Position numbers and translations under genes: made by a program
The notes under the pieces: generated by a model
Databases searched by the model: none
Told to the model about the DNA's origin: nothing
Seen by the model: only the letters and a program-made list of their open reading frames with translations
Shown here: positions 1-8,808 of the stretch, piece after piece
Layout of the letters: every line of letters begins with the position of its first letter
How positions within the stretch are numbered: position 1 is the first letter of the stretch
Source of the DNA: Verrucomicrobiota bacterium
GTDB taxonomy: Bacteria; Verrucomicrobiota; Verrucomicrobiia; Limisphaerales; UBA11358
NCBI GenBank assembly: GCA_028873125.1
Contig: JAGWMQ010000007.1
Location: forward strand, 1 to 57,880
Length of the DNA: 57,880 nt
Reading direction: 5' to 3'

Positions 1-1
1 C

Positions 2-3000
2 CACCGGCGTCAGGTCAATTCCTTCAGCGGCTGGCTGGACTGGGCCAGTCTGGACCGACCCGTTTCCGCCTATGCCTCGCGCTCCTGGCAAGTGGACGAA
101 GGGCTGCCCGATAATCTGGTCCAGGCCATCACCCAGACCAGCGATGGATTTCTCTGGGTGGGGACGCGCGACGGCCTGGCGCTATTCGACGCAGCCAGTT
201 TGTCTGCTACAACGCCCGGAACACGCCGGCGCTCAGGAATTCTTCCATCACGGCGTTGTGCGCCGGCAAGGACGGGTCGCTGTGGATCGGCATCGACGGC
301 GACGGCCTCATCCGGTTGAGGGATGGGCTTTTCTCCCAATTCACCCGCACCAATGGCCTGGCTGGAGACAAGGTCCGGGTGGTCTATGAAAGCCGCGACG
401 GATCGCTCTGGATCGGCACCACGGACGGCATGAGTTGTTATCGCGACGGGCGCTTCCGCACCTACTCGGTGCGCGACGGTCTGTTGTCGGACATGGTCCG
501 GAGCATTCGTCAAGACCGCGACGGGAACCTGTGGATTGCGACCGGCAAGGGATTGAACCGTTTGCGTCCGGATGGGACCATGGACGCGTTTGCCATGCCC
601 AACGGCCTACCGAACGATTCGGTCCGGGTCATCTGCCAGGACAGAGGCGGCCGGATCTGGGTCGGCTCGAACAACGGGTTGCTCTGGTATGACTGGTTTT
701 GGGGAAATGGTTTTTGCGCCTACACCACCAAATATGGCCTATCCGACACCTTCGTCAGCGCCATCTGCGAGGATGACGGCGGCAATCTGTGGGTGGGCAC
801 CTACAGCGGCCTGAACCGATTCCGTGACGGCCGGTTTTACAGCCAGCCGGACAGCGACGGGCAGCAGTTTGACCGGGTCAACGCCCTGTTTGTGGACCGG
901 GCGGGAGACCTGTGGGTAGGCTCGCAGGAAGGACTGACCCGTCTGACGCCTGAAAAATTTTTCACGTACACCAGACAACTGGGACTGACACACAACAACA
1001 TCACGTCGGTGTTGCAGGATCGGAAGGGCCGGATGTGGATCGGAACCTGGGGCGGCGGATTGGATGAATTAAAAAGTGAAGGCATTACCGCCTATGGGCT
1101 GGGGCCCAGCAACGCCCTGTCACAAAATCTGATTTTGTCGCTGTGCGCGGGGCGTGACGGCAGCCTGTGGGTGGGGGCCGATTATGACGGCGGACTGACG
1201 CAGTTGAAAGGAGGGCGCGTGACGCATTATACCTGGCGGGATGGGCTGATTGATGCCGGCCTGCGGGTGTTGCACGAAGACGCCGCGGGCAATCTTTGGA
1301 TCAGGACGGATCGCGGCTTGAGTTGTTTAAAGGACGGAAAATTTCGCGCCAACCGCGCGACGCACAGCCTGGCCGGCGACGGCGTCCGGGACATTTGCGC
1401 GGACAGGTCGGGCGCGCTCTGGTTTGCGACGCAAAACGGGCTGGGTCGCTGCCAGGAGGGCCGCTTCACGATGTTTACCACGGCGGACGGCCTGTCGGAC
1501 AATTCGCTCACCGCGCTTTGCGCGGACCGCGAAAACACGCTTTGGATCGGCACCAACGGCGGCGGTTTGGATCGTTACCGGAACGGCCGGTTCACGGCCT
1601 ACACCACGCGGCAGGGTTTGTTCAGCGACGAGATTTTCGGGATTCTGGAGGATGACCGGGGCTGGTTGTGGATGATCTGTTCCGAAGGCATCTTCCGGGT
1701 CCGCAAGTCGGCCTTGGAGGCCCTTGACCACGGCAGGATTGCGACGCTGGCGTGCGTGGCGTACGGAAAAGCCGACGGAATGGAAAGCCCGTAATGCAAC
1801 GAGACGGGCAAACCTTCCGCCTGGAAATCCAAGGACGGCCGGCTGTGGTTCCCGACCAGCAAAGGGCTGGTGAATGTGGACCCTCACACCGTCAGGGTCA
1901 ACAGGGAGGCGCCCCCGGTTTTTGTGGAATCGGTTGTGGCCGATGAGAAAACGGTCGAAGACGGGCGGACCCATCTCTCCGGACCGGCTTCCGCGCTGGC
2001 GCGCCGGGCCGTGCCGTTGCGCATTCCGCCGGGACGCGGCGAACTGGAATTCCAATACGCGGCGCTGGACTTTCCCGCCCCGGAGAAGGAACGCTTCCAA
2101 TACCGTCTGCAAGGCGTGGATTCCGGCTGGATTGACGCCGGCACGCGCCGCATTGCCTATTACAACAATCTCTCGCCGGGCCGCTACCGTTTTCAGGTCG
2201 CGGCGTGCAATCAGGACGGTGTCTGGAACACGGCGGGGGCGGCGCTGACCGTCATCCTCCTGCCGCATTACTGGCAGACGCTCTGGTTCCGTGGGTTGCT
2301 GGTCCTGGCGATCCTCGGCCTGGCCTGCGGCACGGCGCTCTACGCGGCCCCGCGGCGGATGCAACGGGCGCTGGCTCGGCTGGAGCAGCAACACGCCGTG
2401 GAGAAGGAACGCGGACGGATTGCCAAGGACATGCACGACCAGATCGGCGCGGGATTGACCCAGATCGGGCTGCTGGGTGAATTCGCCCGGCGCGCCGCCG
2501 ACCACCATGGCGCCGCCCGGTCTCACGCGGAAAAAATCTGCGACACGGCCCGCGAACTGGCGCAGACCCTGGATGAAATCGTCTGGATGGTCAATCCCCG
2601 GAACGACCGGCTCAACAAGCTCGGCGTCTATCTGGCGGCTTACGCCGAGGAATTCTTCCAGGCCACGCCCATCCGCTGCCGGCTGGACATCCCGCCGGGC
2701 CTGCCGGCCTGGCCGCTTTCGGCCGAGTTGCGGCACAAGCTGTTTTTGACGGTCAAGGAGGCCCTGACCAACATCGCCAAGCATTCCCAGGCCTCCGAGG
2801 CCCGGCTCCAGTTGTCCCTGAGCGATTCCACTCTGGAGATTGCCGTGGAAGACGACGGCGTGGGATTGCCGTCCGCCAGGCCGGGCGTTTCGTGCAACGG
2901 CTTGTCCAACATGAAGGAACGGATCGAAGAGATCGGCGGAGCCATTGAAATTGCCGGCCGGCCGCAAGGAGGAATTCGCCTTTGCCTGCGGGTTCCGATA

Positions 3001-3042
3001 AAAGACGGCGCCGTGAACCATGAACATGATCCGAAAGCGTGA
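2..3042 (+). pseudogene. Two-component sensor histidine kinase (beta-propeller, Y_Y_Y, HisKA_3, HATPase), 5'-partial, frameshifted and with an internal stop
   Basis: This is a membrane-bound sensor kinase of the reporter-propeller family, whose members often sense polysaccharide breakdown products. The N-terminus lies before the window. Propeller repeats of the type DGSLWIGT/DGLWVG run to about base 1790. A Y_Y_Y domain follows at about 2040-2260, one membrane helix at about 2280-2350, then a HisKA_3 segment with the phospho-acceptor His encoded at 2434 (RIAKDMHDQIG). The HATPase has N-box EALTNIAKHS and G-box EDDGVGLP. Two lesions break the frame. One base (probably G) is missing at 190/191, where GACGCAGC should read GACGGCAGC. 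An in-frame TAA at 1792-1794 replaces the Glu of the family motif GMxSxECN. With one base added the length is divisible by three. It is either a real pseudogene or an assembly error. The regulator gene follows after 59 bases. Confidence 0.85.
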
Positions 3043-3101
3043 ACGCCGGCCGGGAATGAAGGCCATCTCCAGACGGGCCCGGCGAACCCGCCCTCCCATT
3101 C

Positions 3102-3728
3102 ATGCCCATCACCGTTTCCATCGTTGAAGACGACCGGCGTGTCCGGGAGAGCCTGGCCGTCCTGATCAACGGCGCGGAAAACCTCCGTTGCGTCAGCGTT
3201 CATTCGACCGGCGAGGAGGCGCTGGAGGAACTGGCGCGCAAAAGGCCGGACGTGGTGCTGATGGACATCAACCTGCCCGGCATCTCCGGGGTGGAATGCA
3301 CCCGCAAGCTCAAGGGGCTGATGCCCCGGCTGCAAATCCTCATGCTCACGATGTATGAGGACGACGAGAAGGTCTTTCAATCGCTGGTGGCCGGCGCCAG
3401 CGGCTACCTGGTCAAGCGCACCACGCCGGCGGAATTGCTCAAGGCCATCGAGGAGGTCCACAGCGGCGCCTCGCCGATGTCGGGCAAGATCGCGCGCACC
3501 GTCGTCGAATATTTCCAGAAACTGCAAAACGCCTCCCCGCAGCAGGAATACCTCTCCAACCGCGAGGAGGAAATATTGGACCTCCTGGTCAAGGGCTACC
3601 GTTACAAGGAGATTGCCGACGCGCTTTCCATCAGCTTTGAAACCGTCCGTTCCCACCTGAAAAACATCTACGACAAGATGCACGTCCATTCCCGGACCGA
3701 GGCGGTCGTCAAATACCTCCGCAAGTGA
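3102..3728 (+). CDS. NarL/FixJ-family response regulator
   Basis: This 208-residue cytoplasmic transcription regulator should be phosphorylated by the kinase encoded just upstream. The receiver domain (about 1-120) has the acidic pair E9/D10/D11, phospho-Asp D55 in VVLMDINLPG, T83 and K105. A LuxR-type helix-turn-helix follows at about 153-207 (YKEIADALSISFETVRSHLK). It probably controls the glycosidase operon that starts about 300 bases downstream, since pairing of propeller kinases and such regulators with carbohydrate genes is common. The start is the ATG directly before the receiver strand PITVSIVED. I see no clear Shine-Dalgarno sequence. Its C-terminus (HVHSRTEAVVKYL) is almost identical to that of a second, orphan regulator near 36.6-37.3 kb. 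Confidence 0.93.
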   Translation: MPITVSIVEDDRRVRESLAVLINGAENLRCVSVHSTGEEALEELARKRPDVVLMDINLPGISGVECTRKLKGLMPRLQILMLTMYEDDEKVFQSLVAGASGYLVKRTTPAELLKAIEEVHSGASPMSGKIARTVVEYFQKLQNASPQQEYLSNREEEILDLLVKGYRYKEIADALSISFETVRSHLKNIYDKMHVHSRTEAVVKYLRK

Positions 3729-4041
3729 ACCCCCCAAATGGGGGATAAATCCCGCCGTTGTTTCCGGTTTGTCACGCGCAATTCCCAACAAAAGGGGATT
3801 CCGTGGCGCCGGTTGGTTGTGCTATTCATAGGGAAAATGAAATTGGTTTTCGTGTCGCTTTGGCGGCGTTCGACGTTGTTCATCGTCGCCGTCCCGGAAG
3901 GCAACCAGGCTTGCGCAGCATCTCACCGCCCGTGTCTTCCGGCTGCCAAGACTCGCCGGCCAGGTCGCCGTTGAATTTCCGTCTGAACCCACCCACTGCC
4001 ATTCCACCGCCACCAAACCCGAGCCGTTCCTGCCAAGTCCT
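3729..4041 (+). other. Intergenic region upstream of the LamG/glycosidase operon
   Basis: About 313 bases without a convincing gene. The short open frames here lack family features. Immediately after the regulator stop lie two overlapping palindromes, listed separately. The rest is moderately AT-rich around 3820-3850 and may hold the promoter of the downstream operon, but no convincing -35/-10 pair was found. Confidence 0.6.
3731..3753. promoter_or_regulatory. Two overlapping palindromes (possible operator or small hairpin)
   Basis: CCCCCAAATGGGGG at 3731-3744 has 6-base arms around AA. GGGATAAATCCC at 3742-3753 has 5-base arms, also around AA, and shares three G with the first. The pair sits just after the response regulator stop and about 290 bases before the first operon gene. 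It could be a response-regulator binding site or a weak terminator. There is no T-tract after it, which argues against an intrinsic terminator. Confidence 0.4.
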
Positions 4042-7000
4042 ATGAAACGAAACACCATCCTTGGGGCCGCCCTGTTCGCGGCCCTCACGGCCGCAATCGC
4101 GGCCCGCGCCCAAACCTACTCCAACGCCGTCATGAATTTGAATCCGGCGGCCTATTGGCCTTTGAGCGAAACCACGCCGCCGCCGCAGCCGTTGGATCTT
4201 ACCGCCCATAACCTGGGCAGCCTGGGGTCGTCCGGCAATGGATATTATGGCGCGTGGTATCAGCCCTCAGGCAGCACTTGGTACATTACCAACAACGTTG
4301 CTCAAACCAACGGCATCACCTTCGCGAACGACAGCGATACGGCGTTGTGGTGCCAGAGCCAGCCCGGCCAGTATGTCATCGTGCCGCGCAACACCAACGG
4401 CGCGGGCAATCCGGCCATAACGCTGGTTCCGCCGTTCACCATCGAAACTTGGGCATTGATTGGCGCGACCAATTCGGCCAACCGAACGCTGGTGAGCGAA
4501 GGGCAGGTGCCTTTGAACATCGGCGGGTCCGACACCAACAATCCCTATTACGGCGGCACCGGCACCGGCTGGGCCGGCTTTCCCTTGGGGCAATACCAGG
4601 ACTACTTCTATCTCAGTTGCTTCTGCACAAACGCCGTGAACAACAAGTCCAGCGAATTGGACACGAGCGGTTACAACAAATGGCAGGGGGTCAAAGTCGG
4701 ACAGTGGGTGTACGTGATGGCGACCTTTGACGGCACCACCGAAACTGTCTGGACCAACGGCGTGGTGGCGGCGTCCAAGAACGTTTCGGCCAACGGCGCC
4801 GGGCTGAAATACGTGCCAGACCCGACGTCGCCCCTGATGATCGGCAGCGGCAACATTGTGCCCCTGACCTCCGGCCAAAATACTTTCTCCGGCGCTTTGG
4901 ACGAAGTGGCCATTTACACCAACGTGCTCCCGGCGACGAGCATCCAGAACCACTTTGAAACCGCCTACGGCACCAACGCCACCTACGGCGCCAATTACAC
5001 CAACGCGGTGTTGGCGGACAACCCGATTCTTTATTACCGTTTGGATGAATTGCAGAGCAATCTCAGTGATCCGTATCCCAGCAGCACCTTTCCCACGGCC
5101 ACCAACTATGGCAGCTTGGGCGCCGCAGCAGACGGTGTTTACCAGCCGGGGACCACGCCGGGCGTGTCCGGTCCGTCCTACGCCGGCTTCGGCGCCGGCA
5201 GCAAGGCGGTGGCCATCAATGGCTGGTTCGGCGCGGTGGATGTGGGCGGCGGCAATCTTCCTGCCGAACTGAATCCGACCACCAACGTGCCTCTGAGCGT
5301 GGTCACCTGGTTCCGGAGCGGTCCCGCCGATGCGCCGGGACGCTTCCAGAACATTCTGGGACATGGCGACAATTCCTACCGCATGGCCCTGGGCCAGACT
5401 GCCGGTGAAAATCATTTTAACGCCGGCCACGGACCGGAGCTACAGTTTGCGAACCCGGCGGACGTGGCCACCAATGGCTTTGCCTTCAATGACGGCCGCT
5501 GGCACATGGCCGCGGGCGTCTTCGACGGCACGAATGAATACATGTACCTGGACGGCGCGCTGGCCAAGAGCGCAGTCGTGACCAATGCCATCATCGGCTC
5601 CACCAATGACCTGCTGTTGGGCGGAGATTCGCAATACACCTATGCCAGCGCCTCTTCGGGCAACACCATCAAGGACTTCGACGGCGAGGTGGCGCAGGTG
5701 GCCTTCTGGACCAATGCCCTTTCCGCGGCGGATATTCAGTCGCTGTTTTCCGCCGCGGGCGTTCCGCCTTACATCTGGCAGCAGACCACCGGGGCCACCT
5801 TGGATGCTGGTCAGAATGTGACGCTTTCCGTCGGCGCACGGGGCAGCGCGTTGAAGTATCAATGGTATCAGAATGATTCGCCCGTCACCGGACAGACCAA
5901 TGCCAGCCTCGTGTACGCGCCGTCGGAGGGCGCCAACGCCGGCAGCTATTATGTGGTGGCCAGCAACGCGGATGGCATGGTGACCAGCGCCGTGGTCAGC
6001 CTGACCATCTATTCCACCCCGGTGATCACCAGTCAGACTCCTAAAGCTTATACCAACCTGATCGCCCTTTTCGCCGGGGCCAATCCGACCTTCTCGGTTT
6101 CGGCGGTTGGTCGACAGCCCATTTCCTACCAGTGGCTGGCCGACGGCAATCCCGTCGCCGACGCCACCAACGCCAGCTTCACTTACACCAACATCCAGTC
6201 CGGCGGGCCGACGCACTTCAAGTGCGTGTTGACCAATCTCGACGGATCGGCCACCAGCATGGTCTGGAACATTTCCGTCCTTGCGGCGCCCACCGCGGCG
6301 TATCCGGCGGCGGTCCTGGCCGCCGCCCCGATTGGCTACTGGCGGTTGAACGAAGGTCCCGATGACGGCAACGGCAATCAAGGCGCCCTGTGTCACGATT
6401 ACGTGAGCGGCAACGACGGCATCTACACCAACGTCAATCTCGGCCAGTCGCCGGGCTACAGCCAGGCCACCGAGCCTGGCGTGACTTCGACGTTGTTTGG
6501 TTTGACGGGACTTTCCTTTTTCGACAGCGACGCCGACCAGATCGAGGGGATTGATTTCTCGGCCCCGACGAATAGCAGCGTGGCCTTCTCGGTCGAGGCC
6601 TGGATAAACGGCTATCAGCAGACCTCCGACGCCGGTCTGGTGACCAAGGGTTATGGAAACGGCGGCGAACAATTCTGCCTGGGCTTCGGGACCAACAGCG
6701 CCGTGGGCGCCGAAACCTTCCGTTTCCTGGTCCGGGACACCGCGGGGAACGCCTATGTCATCAAGACCGGAATGGCGCCCGTGTATGGCAACTGGTATCA
6801 TCTGGTGGGCGTTTGCGACGAGCCCAACGGGTTGTTGACGCTTTACGTGAACGGCGAGGCCGTCGGCACGCACAGCATCGGAACGAACGTCGGCATCCTG
6901 TCCTCGACCAATCCGGTGACCATCGGCTCCCGGATGAGCGGCGCCGGCACGGACAACGACTCGCAGTTTGTCGGCTACATGAACGACGTGGCCATTTACA

Positions 7001-8808
7001 ACCATGCCCTGACGTTCAGTCAGGTTGCCGCCCAGTACTATGATGCCGGCATCGCGGCGGTCATTACCCAGGCCGCGCCGGTGAATGTGACGACCAATCA
7101 AGGCTCGGATGTGACCTTTGAAGTCGCCGCTGGAGGCACGCCGCCGCTGACCTACCAATGGTACGACCCCAACAGCAATCCGCTGTCGGGAGCGACCAAC
7201 AGCACCTTGGTCCTGACCAATCTGCAGCAAAGCCAGTCGGGCATGTACAGCGTGACGGTGAACAACGCCTACGGCTCGGCCAGCACCAACTTCTCGCTCA
7301 ACGTGGTTCTGGGCCCGCCGCAGATTACGCAGGACCTGCAGCCGACCAGTTGGACCGGCTACGCGGGCACGCCGCTTACGTACTCGATCGTGGTGTCCGG
7401 CAGCCAGCCGCTCCATTATCAATGGTATCAGGACGGCATGGCGGTCCTCGACGAGACCAACTCCAGCTATTCCTTTGACGTGTTGTTGGGCACCCATACC
7501 TACTACTGCTCCGTCACCAACGCGTACAGCAGCGGGCCGACCGTCAGCAGCACGGCCACGGTCAACGGGATCGCGCCCACGACGGTGGACCCGGCCGGCT
7601 TCAACAGCCGTTTGAAGATCACCTTCAGCGGTTACGACCGCAATGAAACGCTGTCCGACTTCCCGGTCCTGGTGCGGTTGAGCACCAACGTGCCCGGCTT
7701 CTCCTACTCCGAGTTTGCCTCGCCCAGCGGCGGCGACCTGCGGTTCGCCGACTCCAGCGGCACGCGGGAGTTACCCAGTGAAATTGACCAGTGGAACGAC
7801 AGCAACGGCGTCTCCAGCGTCTGGGTGCAGGTGCCCAGCCTGTCGAGCATCAACGACTTCATCTGGGCCTACTGGGGCAATCCCAGCGATACGACCCCGC
7901 CGGATTCGCAAACCAACGGCGCCGTGTGGCTGCCGCCCTCGTTCCAGACCCTGCCGGCTTACGACGTGGTATATCACTTGAAGGAAGACGGCTTCCCCTA
8001 TGCCGACAGCACGACGCAGTATCCGTCAACGAACGGCACCGCGGCGATATTGTCGGGTGGCATTGTCGGATCCGGGGAGTTGTTTGCCGGCACCAATTAT
8101 CTCGACGCGCAGCCGGTCAGCTTGGGCAGTACGTTCACGCTCTCGGCCTGGGTGAATCTGTCGCCCACCGCTTCGCATCTTCAGACCGTCTGGGCGAACA
8201 GCCCGGGCGGCTGGAATTCGGACGGCTTCCGGTTCTACCTCAACTCCTGGACTGGAGGAGCCGACGGCATGCTGATCTTGGAGATTGGCGACGGGACCGG
8301 CGGCAACACGGTTGCCACGGCGGCGGGCGCGGTGTCGGCAGGCGCGTGGCACTGCGTGACCGCAGCCATTGATCATGACGGCGGCACGGCCAAATTGTAC
8401 GTGGATGGTGTTCAGGAGGCCGCCGATACCATTCTCAACGACTTTGCGACCAATGTTGACCTCAACCTGGGACAGTTCACCAATAATGCCGGCCAATTCA
8501 ACGGCTCGATTGATGAAGCACGCATCCAGGCCGGGGTCGAGTCGGCCAACTGGATCTGGGCCAGTTACATGACCGTGGCGCAAAATTCGCAGTTCGCCAC
8601 CTACTCGACGGTGAGCAACACGGTCCCTCTGTCGGTGAACATCACCATCCAGCTCTCCGGCAACAATGTGGTTCTGTCCTGGCCGCAGGGCACGCTCCAG
8701 TCGGCCAGTCAGGCCGCCGGTCCGTATAGCGACGTGCTCAGTGCTACCTCGCCTTACACCAACACCGTGTCCGGAGCGCAGGAGTTCTACCGGATCAAAG
8801 TCCAATGA
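4042..8808 (+). CDS. Secreted LamG / Ig-like / DUF2341 multidomain protein
   Basis: A 1588-residue exported protein, probably for binding or holding polysaccharide at the cell surface. No catalytic domain was recognised. It has a signal peptide (MKRNTILGAALFAALTAAIAARA). Two concanavalin-like LamG domains lie at about 4110-4990 and 5000-5790, Ig-like segments at about 5790-6280, a third LamG at 6300-7060, and another Ig-like pair at 7070-7580. DUF2341 follows at about 7600-7890 (SPSGGDLRFADSS, FIWAYWGNP), then a fourth LamG to about 8600. The last 60 residues form a small module ending in FYRIKVQ, shared with three other large exoproteins here. Repeated starts of the type NAVLADNPILYYRLDE show internal duplication. 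The stop overlaps the next gene by four bases (ATGA), so translation is probably coupled. Confidence 0.88.
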   Translation: MKRNTILGAALFAALTAAIAARAQTYSNAVMNLNPAAYWPLSETTPPPQPLDLTAHNLGSLGSSGNGYYGAWYQPSGSTWYITNNVAQTNGITFANDSDTALWCQSQPGQYVIVPRNTNGAGNPAITLVPPFTIETWALIGATNSANRTLVSEGQVPLNIGGSDTNNPYYGGTGTGWAGFPLGQYQDYFYLSCFCTNAVNNKSSELDTSGYNKWQGVKVGQWVYVMATFDGTTETVWTNGVVAASKNVSANGAGLKYVPDPTSPLMIGSGNIVPLTSGQNTFSGALDEVAIYTNVLPATSIQNHFETAYGTNATYGANYTNAVLADNPILYYRLDELQSNLSDPYPSSTFPTATNYGSLGAAADGVYQPGTTPGVSGPSYAGFGAGSKAVAINGWFGAVDVGGGNLPAELNPTTNVPLSVVTWFRSGPADAPGRFQNILGHGDNSYRMALGQTAGENHFNAGHGPELQFANPADVATNGFAFNDGRWHMAAGVFDGTNEYMYLDGALAKSAVVTNAIIGSTNDLLLGGDSQYTYASASSGNTIKDFDGEVAQVAFWTNALSAADIQSLFSAAGVPPYIWQQTTGATLDAGQNVTLSVGARGSALKYQWYQNDSPVTGQTNASLVYAPSEGANAGSYYVVASNADGMVTSAVVSLTIYSTPVITSQTPKAYTNLIALFAGANPTFSVSAVGRQPISYQWLADGNPVADATNASFTYTNIQSGGPTHFKCVLTNLDGSATSMVWNISVLAAPTAAYPAAVLAAAPIGYWRLNEGPDDGNGNQGALCHDYVSGNDGIYTNVNLGQSPGYSQATEPGVTSTLFGLTGLSFFDSDADQIEGIDFSAPTNSSVAFSVEAWINGYQQTSDAGLVTKGYGNGGEQFCLGFGTNSAVGAETFRFLVRDTAGNAYVIKTGMAPVYGNWYHLVGVCDEPNGLLTLYVNGEAVGTHSIGTNVGILSSTNPVTIGSRMSGAGTDNDSQFVGYMNDVAIYNHALTFSQVAAQYYDAGIAAVITQAAPVNVTTNQGSDVTFEVAAGGTPPLTYQWYDPNSNPLSGATNSTLVLTNLQQSQSGMYSVTVNNAYGSASTNFSLNVVLGPPQITQDLQPTSWTGYAGTPLTYSIVVSGSQPLHYQWYQDGMAVLDETNSSYSFDVLLGTHTYYCSVTNAYSSGPTVSSTATVNGIAPTTVDPAGFNSRLKITFSGYDRNETLSDFPVLVRLSTNVPGFSYSEFASPSGGDLRFADSSGTRELPSEIDQWNDSNGVSSVWVQVPSLSSINDFIWAYWGNPSDTTPPDSQTNGAVWLPPSFQTLPAYDVVYHLKEDGFPYADSTTQYPSTNGTAAILSGGIVGSGELFAGTNYLDAQPVSLGSTFTLSAWVNLSPTASHLQTVWANSPGGWNSDGFRFYLNSWTGGADGMLILEIGDGTGGNTVATAAGAVSAGAWHCVTAAIDHDGGTAKLYVDGVQEAADTILNDFATNVDLNLGQFTNNAGQFNGSIDEARIQAGVESANWIWASYMTVAQNSQFATYSTVSNTVPLSVNITIQLSGNNVVLSWPQGTLQSASQAAGPYSDVLSATSPYTNTVSGAQEFYRIKVQ

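Noticed and set aside
1327-3099. Long open frame on the minus strand opposite the sensor kinase
   Set aside because: Low-complexity Arg/Gly/Pro-rich translation without family features; it is the shadow of a GC-rich gene.
5440-7497. Long open frame on the minus strand opposite the LamG protein
   Set aside because: No recognisable domain; the plus-strand LamG/Ig protein explains the coding signal.
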